A stretch of DNA of 64,000 nucleotides from Flavobacteriales bacterium (GTDB lineage: Bacteria > Bacteroidota > Bacteroidia > Flavobacteriales_F > PHOS-HE28): NCBI GenBank assembly GCA_016788635.1, contig JAEUSU010000041.1, positions 297,830 to 361,829 on the forward strand. The letters run 5' to 3'. Under the pieces are notes generated by a model, which saw only the letters and a list, made by a program, of their open reading frames with translations, had not been told where the DNA came from and ran no database searches. Positions within the stretch are counted from its first letter, which is position 1. Each line of letters begins with the position of its first letter. The translations under genes were made by a program, and so were the position numbers. This document shows positions 25,005 through 33,508 of this stretch, in pieces.

Positions 25005-26117
25005 ATGCATCTGGTCCTCTGCACCGACGGCATCCACCCGCACGCCCTGGGCGGCATGCAGAAGCATTCGCGGCTGCTGGCGGAACACCTGGCGCGCAAC
25101 GGGCAGGTGGAGCTGACGGTGATCCATCCCCATGCGCGCGGCGTGTTCGATGCGTCGCTGGGCATTCGCGAGGTGCCGGTGCCGCCGATCGATGAGCAGC
25201 GGATCTACTACCGTGAGTTGAAGGCATACAGCGCACGTGTGGGAGCGAAGCTCGCGGAGCTGAAGCCGGATGCGATCCTTACCCAGGGCCTGAGCGTATG
25301 GCACGGCGTGGAACGCTTCAGCGACCGCCTGGTCGTGCACCCGCACGGGCTGGAGATGTTCCAGGCGCCGGGCTTGAAGGAGCGCCTGCTCACCTGGCCT
25401 TTCCGCCGCGCCATGCGCCATGTGGTGCGCCACAGCCGCTTCGCCATCTCCCTCGGCGGCCGCCTTACGCCCATGCTGCAACGCATCGCCGCCGGTTCGT
25501 CCTGCCAGGTCGTGGTCATCCCCAATGCGGTGGAATTGCCCGCCAACCTTCAACCCCCAACTTCCTATCAACCTTCAACCATCAACCTGCTTTTCGTCGG
25601 CCGCTTCGCCTTCAACAAAGGCCTCGACGTATTGCTCGAGGTGACCCGCCGCCTGGTGCGCGAGGGCAGGGAGAAGGACATCAGCTTCCAACTCGCAGGC
25701 GATGGTCCGCTGATGGCCGTGATGCGTGATGAGGGTATGCCCGCGAACGTGGAGTTGCTCGGCCGTGTGGACGATGCCGGTCTCGCGGGGCTCTACGCCA
25801 AATGCGATGCCTTGGTATTGCCCACGCGTTTTGAGGGCATGCCTACCGTGGTGTTGGAGGCCATGGCGCATGCGAAGCCCATCCTCGTGAGCGATGTGGG
25901 TGCCACGGCGGAGCTGGTGGATGCGCACAACGGTTGGCTGCTGCCTGCCGGTGATACGGAGGCGCTGTACCGGGCGATCATGGAATTGGGGCAACAGGAT
26001 GATGCTGCACGTCAGCGAATGGGGTCGGCCTCTCGTTTGAAGGTCGAGGAGCGGTTCACCTGGGAGGCGGTGACGCGGCAATACGCCGACCTGCTCGGAC
26101 GTATGTCCAGGCGATGA
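25005..26117 (+). CDS. Glycosyltransferase, GT4-like, with repeat-derived linker
   Basis: 370 residues. MHLVLCTDGIHPHALGGMQK starts the GT-B acceptor domain. VVVIPNAVELP and INLLFVGRFAFNKGLDVLLE bracket the domain linker, and EGMPTVVLEAMAHAKPILVS is the donor EX7E region. The linker residues 181-195 (NLQPPTSYQPSTINL) are encoded by a CAACC-type repeat (25544-25589) of the same kind as the arrays beside dnaX. The insertion keeps the frame and falls between domains, where it should be tolerated. Confidence 0.88.
   Translation: MHLVLCTDGIHPHALGGMQKHSRLLAEHLARNGQVELTVIHPHARGVFDASLGIREVPVPPIDEQRIYYRELKAYSARVGAKLAELKPDAILTQGLSVWHGVERFSDRLVVHPHGLEMFQAPGLKERLLTWPFRRAMRHVVRHSRFAISLGGRLTPMLQRIAAGSSCQVVVIPNAVELPANLQPPTSYQPSTINLLFVGRFAFNKGLDVLLEVTRRLVREGREKDISFQLAGDGPLMAVMRDEGMPANVELLGRVDDAGLAGLYAKCDALVLPTRFEGMPTVVLEAMAHAKPILVSDVGATAELVDAHNGWLLPAGDTEALYRAIMELGQQDDAARQRMGSASRLKVEERFTWEAVTRQYADLLGRMSRR
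25544..25589 (+). repeat. In-frame AACC-type repeat within a glycosyltransferase gene
   Basis: CCAACCTTCAACCCCCAACT, then TCCTATCAACCTTCAACC and ATCAACCTG. The unit CTTCAACC and its variants match the intergenic arrays at 51131-51271 and 53100-53265. Confidence 0.8.
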
Positions 26118-26123
26118 GACTGC

Positions 26124-27401
26124 TCATAGCGCTTCCTGCATCAAGCGTTCCGTGACATTGGCCAATAGGTAGCTGGAAAGGTCCGCGTGCGGATCCACCT
26201 CGATCGCGCGTTCACTGGTGATGATCTGCGGCAGTTCTTCCGGCAATTGCGCCACGGTGACGGATGCGCCCAGTTTTCGTTCGGTGATGGTGCTGCCAAC
26301 CAGCCCCAGCTCGCCCACATGCAGCAGGGGCTTCCGCAGGTAAAAGACCTCGTTGAACTTGGTGCCGAGAAAGTCCTTGTTGAAGCTGGGGATGAAGGCC
26401 ACCACGAGGTCGGCGGCGGCGATGCGGGCGAAGATCTCCTTCGGTGGAAGCGGCGCATGGAACCGGATGTGCTCACCGAGGCCTCGTGCCGCCACGCGCT
26501 CACGGTAGCGGCCCACATCATGCCCCGTGATGTACAGATCGAAACGGGTGCGGTGGAAGTGTGTTGGATGCGCGGAACGCAGATGCGCGAAAGCGTTCAT
26601 CACCGCATCGAGGTAGGCATCGGCCTCATGCGCGCCGTAGAGGCTGCCCGCATAGATCATGCGGAAGGCGCCGTCGTTCCGCGGTGCGGCCGGAGCGCCG
26701 AGCTCACCGGGATCGATCGCATGCGGGATCAGCACATAGCGCCCGGGATCACCGCCGTAGGTGTGGCGCAGGTGCTCCACAATGGCCGGAGCGGGCGAGA
26801 TCAAGCAGTCGAAAGTGAGCGCCACCCGTGCTTCCAATTCACGTTCATAGGCCTTTGCTTCAGCGTTCAACCCAGCCTGCCCATAGACCTCGCTCCAGGT
26901 CCATGGATCGCGGAAGTCGGCCACCAGCTGGAGTTCGGGCATCTCCTCTTTCAGCTGTGCCACATATGCCATCAGCCGGAACGGCGCACCGGTGACCACC
27001 ACCTTACGGATGTCCTGCGCGGCAATGAGCGCCCGGCATGTGTGGAGCAATTGCTTCTCCCAGAACACCGACTTGTCGTACCAGTTGCCCTTCACCAGCA
27101 GCGGCAGGACGCGCACCCAGAAGTGGTAGGCCAGCTTTTCCAGGATCCCTTTCAATGGCCGTTTGAAGAGCACGGTGGGATAACGCTGGGGAAGGGGATG
27201 CGTGATGATCCCCGGCACTTCCACATCGGCCGCCCACAGCGAACCCAGGAGGTCCTTTCCGCCGGCGCTGTGGATCACGTGCACCGGATGCCCGCGCCGC
27301 GCCAGCTCTTTGGCGAACTTGGCCCAGCGCCGCCCGCCGATCCCGCGGTAGGGCGGAAAGGTGTGGGAGATGATCAACAACGGCTCGACGGGCTGGAGCA
27401 T
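26124..27401 (-). CDS. Glycosyltransferase family 4-like protein
   Basis: 425 residues. LLIISHTFPPYRGIGGRRWA is the N-terminal signature of a Bacteroidota GT4 subgroup, with LQLVADFRDPWTWSEVYG and a donor domain at FRMIYAGSLYGAHEADAYLD. The C-terminal part has FIPSFNKDFLGTKFNEVFYL in place of a standard EX7E motif, as in this subgroup. The start at 27401 is preferred over 27425 and 27458 because a TACATTCG box lies 4 nt before it and longer forms would overlap the divergent promoter. Confidence 0.82.
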   Translation of the reverse strand: MLQPVEPLLIISHTFPPYRGIGGRRWAKFAKELARRGHPVHVIHSAGGKDLLGSLWAADVEVPGIITHPLPQRYPTVLFKRPLKGILEKLAYHFWVRVLPLLVKGNWYDKSVFWEKQLLHTCRALIAAQDIRKVVVTGAPFRLMAYVAQLKEEMPELQLVADFRDPWTWSEVYGQAGLNAEAKAYERELEARVALTFDCLISPAPAIVEHLRHTYGGDPGRYVLIPHAIDPGELGAPAAPRNDGAFRMIYAGSLYGAHEADAYLDAVMNAFAHLRSAHPTHFHRTRFDLYITGHDVGRYRERVAARGLGEHIRFHAPLPPKEIFARIAAADLVVAFIPSFNKDFLGTKFNEVFYLRKPLLHVGELGLVGSTITERKLGASVTVAQLPEELPQIITSERAIEVDPHADLSSYLLANVTERLMQEAL

Positions 27402-27405
27402 GCGG

Positions 27406-27413
27406 CGAATGTA
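27406..27413 (-). promoter_or_regulatory. Promoter -7 box (TACATTCG)
   Basis: Minus-strand TAnnTTCG box, 4 nt before the ATG at 27401, back to back with the plus-strand box at 27435. Confidence 0.6.
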
Positions 27414-27434
27414 GATGTGCGGCATCCGGCGGTT

Positions 27435-27442
27435 TAGATTTG
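27435..27442 (+). promoter_or_regulatory. Promoter -7 box (TAGATTTG)
   Basis: Exact TAnnTTTG match, 14 nt before the ATG at 27457. Confidence 0.65.
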
Positions 27443-27456
27443 GCCACCAATTCACC

Positions 27457-28437
27457 ATGCCTCGTCACATCCTCATCACCGGTGGTGCCGGCTTCATCGG
27501 CAGCCACGTGGTGGACCGCCTGCTCGCCGAAGGCGGCTGGAACGTGACCGTGCTCGACAACTTCGACCCCTTTTATCCGCGCGAGCTGAAGGAGGAGAAC
27601 TTCGCCGCGCACCGGAACAACCCACGCTTCCATTTCGTGGAGGGCGACCTGCTGGAGGAGGCGGTCCTGGATGCGGCCGTGAACGGACCCTTCGGTCCAC
27701 CGGAGCGCATCCTGCACATGGCCGCCAAGGCGGGGGTGCGCCCGAGCATCGCCGATCCCATCGGCTATCACCGCGTGAACGTCACCGGTACCCTGAAGTT
27801 GCTGGAGCTGGCGCGCCGCCTGAAGGTGCCGCACTTCATCCTGGCCAGCAGCAGCAGCGTGTACGGCCTCGACCCCGAGGTGCCCTGGAAGGAACGCACG
27901 CAGGGCCTTCAACCCATCAGCCCCTACGCGGCCACCAAGCTCGCGGCGGAAGCCTTCGCGCAGGTCTATGCCCACCTGCACGGCATGCAGGTCACCGTGC
28001 TTCGTTTCTTCACCGTGTACGGCCCGCGCCAGCGGCCGGACCTGGCCATCCACCAGTTCTTCCGGAAGATCTCGGCGGGCGAGCCCATCCAGCAGTTTGG
28101 CGATGGCGGCACCGAGCGCGATTACACCTTCGTGGGCGACATCGTGAACGGCGTGGCTGCGGCCATCGATCGCGCAAAGGGCGAGCGCTACGACGTGTAC
28201 AACCTGGGCAACCACCATACGGTGAAGCTGCGCGAGCTGATCGCCGCCGTGGAGGGCGCCACGGGCCGCAAGGCGCTGATCGATCGGCGTCCCGAACAGC
28301 CTGGTGACGTGCCGCGCACCTTCGCCGATGTCAGCAAGGCCGGCCGCGACCTCGGCTACGCGCCGTCCATGGCCCTCAGCGATGGCCTCGCCGCCTTCCA
28401 GGCCTGGCTGGAGCGGCCCGTGCACAGCCTGCGCTGA
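27457..28437 (+). CDS. NAD-dependent epimerase, UDP-glucuronate 4-epimerase-like
   Basis: 326 residues, extended SDR. ILITGGAGFIGSHVVDRLL is the NAD site, ASSSSVYG holds the catalytic serine, and SPYAATKLAAEAF holds Tyr and Lys. The early FDPFYPRELKEENF loop, the HMAAKAGVRPSI segment and FFTVYGPRQRPDLAI are characteristic of UDP-glucuronate/galacturonate 4-epimerases. It probably supplies UDP-GalA for an acidic sugar of the glycan. Confidence 0.88.
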   Translation: MPRHILITGGAGFIGSHVVDRLLAEGGWNVTVLDNFDPFYPRELKEENFAAHRNNPRFHFVEGDLLEEAVLDAAVNGPFGPPERILHMAAKAGVRPSIADPIGYHRVNVTGTLKLLELARRLKVPHFILASSSSVYGLDPEVPWKERTQGLQPISPYAATKLAAEAFAQVYAHLHGMQVTVLRFFTVYGPRQRPDLAIHQFFRKISAGEPIQQFGDGGTERDYTFVGDIVNGVAAAIDRAKGERYDVYNLGNHHTVKLRELIAAVEGATGRKALIDRRPEQPGDVPRTFADVSKAGRDLGYAPSMALSDGLAAFQAWLERPVHSLR

Positions 28438-28447
28438 GCGGCCGATC

Positions 28448-28455
28448 TACCTTCG
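28448..28455 (+). promoter_or_regulatory. Promoter -7 box (TACCTTCG)
   Basis: TAnnTTCG variant, 14 nt before the ATG at 28470. Confidence 0.55.
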
Positions 28456-28469
28456 CGCGCTTATTCACC

Positions 28470-29501
28470 ATGCGCGTCATTGGCATCAGCAACCGCACAC
28501 GCTACTGGCAGCACTTCGTTTTTAGCGATGCGCCGGAAGGCTACCGCTATGCGCGCATGTTGGACATCCCCTGGCACGTGCTGAAGGTGCGCAACCAGTT
28601 CCTTGCGCACACCAAGTTGTTCCTGCCGCCCAAGCGCGCGGACATCTACCACACCTACAACAGTGTGGTGGTGAACCGCGCACCGTGGGTGATCGAGGTG
28701 GAGAGCTACCTGCCGCGCTACAAGCCCATGCGCGAGACGCACCCGCTGTACAAGTGGGCGCTGCGCCGGTTGGCGGGCGATGACTGCAAGGCGATCCTGT
28801 ACACCAGTGCGTACACCGCGGCCATGAACCGCGACAAGCTCATTTCGGCTGGCGTGGACCCGGCGAAGATGCAGGTGCTGTACCGCGCGGTGGAGCAGTT
28901 CGCGCCAGGGGAGAGGGACCCCAGGCACTTCACCATCCTCTTCGCGGGCAACGGATTCTACCGCAAGGGTGGGGTGGAGTTGCTCAAAGCCTTCCAGCGC
29001 TTGGACCGGCCCGAGGCCCGGCTGTGGATCATCAGCACCCTGGAGGTGGACTGGGGCGTGGAGCCTTCGGCGGATGTCATCGCCTATGCGGAGCGCACCA
29101 TCGTCGGGGACGAGCGTATCACCCTGCACCGTGGCCTGCCGCATGATCAAGTGACCGCGCTGATGCGGAAGAGCGACGTGTTCGTGAGCACCACCTTTGC
29201 AGATCCTTTCAACAACACCATCCTGGAGGCCATGGGCTGCCAGGTGCCCATCATCTGCTCGGACATCAGTTCCCTGCCGGAGATCGTGGCACACGGGCGC
29301 AACGGCTGGCTGTTGCCGGTGAAGGACCGCAGCAGCGACGAGATCGCCGAGGATATTTCCGCCCACCTGCGGAAACTGATCGACGACAGCATGATGCGCG
29401 CACACATGAGCAAGGCATCGCTGGACGTGGTGCGCGAACGTTTCGATCTGCGCGTGCGCAATGCGCGGCTGAAGGAGCTCTACGACGGCATTCTGGGCTG
29501 A
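28470..29501 (+). CDS. Glycosyltransferase, GT4-like
   Basis: 343 residues. The N-terminal domain is short (MRVIGISNRTRYWQHFVFSD). The donor domain runs from FTILFAGNGFYRKGGVELLK, with the acceptor/donor motif FADPFNNTILEAMGCQVPI (EX7E region) and SSLPEIVAHGRNGWLLPV. The 3' end overlaps the convergent SGNH-like gene by 22 bp. Confidence 0.85.
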   Translation: MRVIGISNRTRYWQHFVFSDAPEGYRYARMLDIPWHVLKVRNQFLAHTKLFLPPKRADIYHTYNSVVVNRAPWVIEVESYLPRYKPMRETHPLYKWALRRLAGDDCKAILYTSAYTAAMNRDKLISAGVDPAKMQVLYRAVEQFAPGERDPRHFTILFAGNGFYRKGGVELLKAFQRLDRPEARLWIISTLEVDWGVEPSADVIAYAERTIVGDERITLHRGLPHDQVTALMRKSDVFVSTTFADPFNNTILEAMGCQVPIICSDISSLPEIVAHGRNGWLLPVKDRSSDEIAEDISAHLRKLIDDSMMRAHMSKASLDVVRERFDLRVRNARLKELYDGILG

Positions 29502-30451
29502 GCGGCCCACACGGATACGCTGTCCGCCACTACCGGGGTGAAGCGCGCCACGCCGCCCGCATTGAGGTGCTGCGAGTTGTAGAACCACCGGCGCTCCCCG
29601 CACAGGTCCGCTGCGCACGACAGGTCGCGGAACAAAGCGCCTTCCTCGCGGGCCACCTGCGCGAACACGGCAAGCACTTCGGTGCGGTTGATCGTGAACT
29701 GTTGCATCTCCAGCAGCTCGGGCACCACCACGAGCACCACGTGCGATCCGGCTTCATGCCCGGCACGGATGATCTGCCGCAGCACGTCCACCATGCGCCG
29801 GTCGATGGGGCGCGTGATGCCGTGTGGATGCTCCTTCACGAAACGGTCGAAGGTGCCGTCCCAGGGCCAGTCGCGCTTTTCATGCCCAAGCACGAGCGGG
29901 TCGGTCAGTGTGTCCTCGCGCCCCAGCAGTCCGCTGATGGCCAGACCCGCGTAGGGAAGACCCAGACGACTGAAGCTGTACAGCGGGATCCAGCGGTCCT
30001 TCCACCAGGTATGATCCACGCTTCGCACGGCGCGGTACACATCGGGTTCGTTCAAATAGGGTGGGTATTGCGCGGGGAAGAACACACCGCTGTCGGGCGT
30101 GAGCGAGATGAGGTCCACGTTCTGCACAATGACCTTGGGTGCAGGGTTGTGCGCGAGGTAGGTGCGCAGCCAGCCGAGCTGCAGTTCCAGCTGGGTGCCG
30201 TCCATGCCCAGGTTCCAACAGCGTAGACCGGTGCGTTCTCCGATGGCCTGCGCATCGAAGTGCATCAGGCAGCGGCTGCTTCCGGTAAAGAGCACCTGCG
30301 CGTCCATGCGGCCCTGCACCACGCGGTTCCAGGCGCCCAGTGTGTGTGTGCGCCGCTGCCGGATACCGTGCATGAGCATGGCATCCAGCGCCCACGCCAC
30401 GGCGCCGAGCACCAGGGCGAAGAGGAGGCAGCGAAGCAGGAAGGCGCGCAT
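29480..30451 (-). CDS. SGNH-like acyltransferase partner, copy 2, catalytic Asp not seen
   Basis: 323 residues: N-terminal membrane anchor (about residues 4-25) and a periplasmic domain. The nucleophile block VLFTGSSRCLMHFD is present. In the C-terminal block the expected Asp-x-x-His reads as FYNSQHLNAGG, so the His is kept but the Asp is replaced. It lies 4 bp after the MBOAT gene and closes a five-gene minus-strand operon that starts with three paralogous secreted proteins. It may act as a weak, altered or structural acyltransferase partner. Confidence 0.72.
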   Translation of the reverse strand: MRAFLLRCLLFALVLGAVAWALDAMLMHGIRQRRTHTLGAWNRVVQGRMDAQVLFTGSSRCLMHFDAQAIGERTGLRCWNLGMDGTQLELQLGWLRTYLAHNPAPKVIVQNVDLISLTPDSGVFFPAQYPPYLNEPDVYRAVRSVDHTWWKDRWIPLYSFSRLGLPYAGLAISGLLGREDTLTDPLVLGHEKRDWPWDGTFDRFVKEHPHGITRPIDRRMVDVLRQIIRAGHEAGSHVVLVVVPELLEMQQFTINRTEVLAVFAQVAREEGALFRDLSCAADLCGERRWFYNSQHLNAGGVARFTPVVADSVSVWAAQPRMPS

Positions 30452-30455
30452 TGTT

Positions 30456-31913
30456 CTAGAACTGGAAGTAGATGAACTGTTGCGCGCCGTGGTCGCCCAG
30501 GAACACGATCACGAGGATCAGGCTGACGTACACTGCCCAGCGCGCTGGACGCGAAGCGGAGAGTTGTTCCAACGCATGATGCCCGGCGCGTTGCCGCCAT
30601 TCCAGCGCGAGCATGAGCAGGATGGCGCCGCAGGCGATGCCCAAGGTGAGGTGGGAGGTGATGAACTCGAGCGTGAGCTGTCCCAGTCGCGCATCCAGCG
30701 AGCGCGTGATGATCCTGCGCAGGATGGTGAAGGCCTGCGACACGTTCGCGGCACGGAAGAAGACCCAGGCCAGGCAGACCAGCAGGAAGGTGCCGAGCAT
30801 GGCAGCTGCTTCGCGGAGGGAAGGGAGCAGACGCCCTTCCGCCACCACGGCCAGGTGCTGCCGGTTGCGGCCGCCGAGCAGCAGGGGCAGGAAGAAGAGC
30901 GCATGCAAAGCGCCCCACACGAGGAAGGTCCAGTTGGCGCCGTGCCAGAAGCCGCTGACCAGGAAGATGATCATGGTGTTGCGCACACGCAGTGCGACGT
31001 TGCCACGGCTTCCACCCAGCGGGATGTACACGTAGTCGCGGAACCAGGTGCTGAGGCTGATGTGCCAGCGGCGCCAGAACTCGGCGATGTCGCGGCTGAA
31101 GTAGGGGAAGGCGAAGTTGCGGCGCAGGGTGATGCCGAAGAGCCGCGCGCTGCCGATGGCGATGTCGCTGTAGCCGCTGAAGTCGCCGTAGATCTGGAAG
31201 GCGAAGAGCAGGGTGCCCAGCAGCAGCAGCAACCCGGGCTGTTGTGCGGGCAGGGTGTACACTTCATCAACCAAACGCGCGCAGTTGTCGGCCACGACGA
31301 TCTTCTTGAACAGCCCCCAGAGCATCTGGCGAAGGCCATCGGTGGCGGCGGCAGCGTCGAAGTGGCGGTCGCGCTGGAACTGGGGCAGCAGGTCGGCGGC
31401 GCGTTCGATGGGGCCGGCCACGAGCTGCGGGAAGAAGGATACGTAGGCGAGGAAGGACACCGGATCACGCACGGGCTTCAGCGTTCCGCGGTACACATCG
31501 ATGGTGTAGCTGAGCGTCTGGAAGGTGTAGAAGCTGATGCCCACGGGCAGCACCAGCCCAAGCGTCACCGGGTGCAGCTCGATGCCCAGTGTGGCGAAGG
31601 CCTCCGCGAGCGACCGCGCGAAGAAGTCGTGGTACTTGAAGAGGCCGAGCAGCCCGAGGTTGCCCGCGAGGCTGAGGCCGAGCAGGAGCTTGCGTGTGCG
31701 CGGTGCAGTGGTATTTCCCAGACCCAGGCCAATGCCATAGTCAAGCAGCGAACTGAATGCGATGAGCGTGAGGAAGCGCCAGTCCCACCAGCCATAGAAG
31801 AGGTAGCTGGCCAGGAGGATCAGCACGTTCTGCGCCACGCGCCCACGCAGCGCCCAGTACAGGGCGAACACGGCCGGCAGGAAGAAGGCGAAGGCGAGGC
31901 TGTTGAACAGCAT
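30456..31913 (-). CDS. MBOAT family O-acyltransferase (AlgI-like), copy 2
   Basis: 485-residue polytopic membrane protein. MLFNSLAFAFFLPAVFALYW, GISFYTFQTLSYTIDVYRG, FFPQLVAGPIERAADLLPQF and FLVSGFWHGANWTFLVWG (active-site His) match the first copy at 17578 along the whole length, but identity is only partial, so this is an older duplicate. A start 15 bp upstream is possible; 31913 gives the family N-terminus. It lies 39 bp after the third secreted paralogue and 4 bp before the SGNH-like gene, so all are likely on one mRNA. Confidence 0.92.
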   Translation of the reverse strand: MLFNSLAFAFFLPAVFALYWALRGRVAQNVLILLASYLFYGWWDWRFLTLIAFSSLLDYGIGLGLGNTTAPRTRKLLLGLSLAGNLGLLGLFKYHDFFARSLAEAFATLGIELHPVTLGLVLPVGISFYTFQTLSYTIDVYRGTLKPVRDPVSFLAYVSFFPQLVAGPIERAADLLPQFQRDRHFDAAAATDGLRQMLWGLFKKIVVADNCARLVDEVYTLPAQQPGLLLLLGTLLFAFQIYGDFSGYSDIAIGSARLFGITLRRNFAFPYFSRDIAEFWRRWHISLSTWFRDYVYIPLGGSRGNVALRVRNTMIIFLVSGFWHGANWTFLVWGALHALFFLPLLLGGRNRQHLAVVAEGRLLPSLREAAAMLGTFLLVCLAWVFFRAANVSQAFTILRRIITRSLDARLGQLTLEFITSHLTLGIACGAILLMLALEWRQRAGHHALEQLSASRPARWAVYVSLILVIVFLGDHGAQQFIYFQF

Positions 31914-31952
31914 GGCGAGTTCCGTCAAAGATGACGGAAGCGCCGGAATGGC

Positions 31953-32738
31953 TCAGCGTTGGAAACAGCAGCGGTAGGTGCGGGGCACACTGTCCCACGC
32001 GCCGCTGGTGGCGGCCTGCGTGCAGGATCCGAAGCCCACCACGCGCACGTAGGTGTCCGCATTGGCGCCGCCGTTGGTCCATTCCCAATCGCCCACCATG
32101 TTCAGCAGGCCCAGGTCAGTGGCCTTCACGCAGGCATTGTACCACTGGCCCCAGGAGCATAGGCGGGCGTCCAAGGCACCGCACACCTCGGCGGCTGCGG
32201 TCCAATCCGCCGCTGCGTTCTCCTGGACCTGGATGCAGTAGTTCGCATTCACCTGTGCGAAGCCGGCCGGGCAGGGGCGCCGCTCGGTGCGGCGGGTGTT
32301 CAGCAGCTGCCAATGCGCCCCATCGAAGAGCAGTCCCAGCACTTCGCCGCCCTGCACATCACCGGGGTCCAGGGCTTGGGCACCCGCCTTCACCACGGGG
32401 TGGGCGGCTGCGGTGTCGATTCGGAGCGTGACCGCGCCGGTGTTCGTTGCGGGGCAGAGCAGGTCCACGTAGGTGCCGGCCAGGGGTGGTGCACCGCCTA
32501 CAGGCAACGCGGCCTGCCAGTCATCCGCGCCGGTGGCGTTCAACCAGGTGAGCGAGCCGCGCTGTGCGATGCGCGTGTTCAACGCGTCGGTGGTGGTGTC
32601 CGCATCGCTCAGGCCGCGCACCAGCCGCTCTGCAGGTGTGCCGCCGGTGAGTTCCACCCGGCGGTCCACTTCCACTTGTGCCGCTGCGTTAAGCGCCGGA
32701 AGAGCGAGCATCAGCAGGCTATGGAGCAGGGTTTTCAT
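31953..32738 (-). CDS. Secreted Cys-rich FGE/C-lectin-like protein, paralogue C
   Basis: 261 residues. A signal peptide (KTLLHSLLMLALPALNAAAQ) is followed by a beta-rich segment with the phage tail-fibre-like pattern NTGAVTLRID ... ALDPGDVQGGEV ... FDGAHWQLL. The C-terminal domain of about 105 residues begins RPCPAGFAQVNANYCIQVQ, has ARLCSWGQWYNACV and DWEWTNGG, and ends YRCCFQR. The conserved cysteines, the ARLC-x4-W block and the RCC end recall formylglycine-generating-enzyme/C-type-lectin folds. 4-bp overlap with paralogue B upstream. Function unknown; binding rather than catalysis is likely. Confidence 0.7.
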   Translation of the reverse strand: MKTLLHSLLMLALPALNAAAQVEVDRRVELTGGTPAERLVRGLSDADTTTDALNTRIAQRGSLTWLNATGADDWQAALPVGGAPPLAGTYVDLLCPATNTGAVTLRIDTAAAHPVVKAGAQALDPGDVQGGEVLGLLFDGAHWQLLNTRRTERRPCPAGFAQVNANYCIQVQENAAADWTAAAEVCGALDARLCSWGQWYNACVKATDLGLLNMVGDWEWTNGGANADTYVRVVGFGSCTQAATSGAWDSVPRTYRCCFQR

Positions 32739-33508
32739 CGCGGACGAAGACAACAGCGGGTGGTGCCCAGCACGGCATCGGTGGCGCCGATGGAACGCTG
32801 GCTGCGGCATTGCCAGCGCCCGCCCTGGGTGGCGGTGTGGGTGTGGTCGGCGGTGTCGTCCAACCACTCCCAGTTGTTGAAGAGGCCGGTGAGGTTCGCC
32901 TGCTGCTGCAGGCAGCCGTAGTAGTATTCATCCCAGGTGCACAGCCGCGCCCCGCGATCGGCACAATACTGTGCGGCCTGGAACCAGCTCTGGTTGTTCA
33001 CTTCGGTGGCCATCACACAAAAGCTGCCATTGCCGGGGAGATAACCGGGAGGGCAGGCGCGTTCCTGCCGCGCGCGCAGGATGAAGACGCTGTCCGCATA
33101 AGTGGCTTCCACCGCCACCCCGGGCGCGAGCTCACCGGCGCCCACAGGCAGCAGGTCCATGCGGCGCAGCGGGCGCGCGCCCAAGCCGTTCACGTTCAAG
33201 GTCACCGGTCCCGTGTTGGCCAGCAAGGGCAGAAAACGCACACGCAAATGGCCGCCATAGGCTGCAGGAGCAGGGCTCAACGTGAGGGTGAGGGCATTGG
33301 CTGTTCCACCCACCTGCGCCCAATGCAATGCTCCGGAGGCATGCGCGTCTGACCGCAACAACGCATCGTCGGTAGCGGGGTAGGCCAGCCCCTCCACCTG
33401 CCGCAGGCTGTCCAAGGGTCCGCTGAAGATGACGGGCCTGTCCACCTGCACCTGGGCAAGCGCGGGGGCGGCCAGCAACAGCAGTGCGTTATGGAGCAAT
33501 GATCTCAT
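32735..33508 (-). CDS. Secreted Cys-rich FGE/C-lectin-like protein, paralogue B
   Basis: 257 residues with the same plan as its neighbours: signal peptide RSLLHNALLLLAAPALAQ, tail-fibre-like segment (NTGPVTLNVNGLGARPLRRM ... LAPGVAVEATYADSVFIL), then a Cys-rich domain from RACPPGYLPGNGSFCVMAT through GARLCTWDEYYYGC and NWEWLDD to TRCCLRPR. It overlaps the genes on both sides by 4 bp, so the three proteins should be made in similar amounts. The paralogues are clearly related but diverged, which suggests an old tandem amplification rather than a recent copy. Confidence 0.7.
   Translation of the reverse strand: MRSLLHNALLLLAAPALAQVQVDRPVIFSGPLDSLRQVEGLAYPATDDALLRSDAHASGALHWAQVGGTANALTLTLSPAPAAYGGHLRVRFLPLLANTGPVTLNVNGLGARPLRRMDLLPVGAGELAPGVAVEATYADSVFILRARQERACPPGYLPGNGSFCVMATEVNNQSWFQAAQYCADRGARLCTWDEYYYGCLQQQANLTGLFNNWEWLDDTADHTHTATQGGRWQCRSQRSIGATDAVLGTTRCCLRPR

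Noticed and set aside
30162..31934. 590-codon open frame antisense to the second MBOAT gene
   Set aside because: Opposite strand encodes a clear MBOAT protein; the frame's translation is low-complexity Glu/Gln/Val/Ala.
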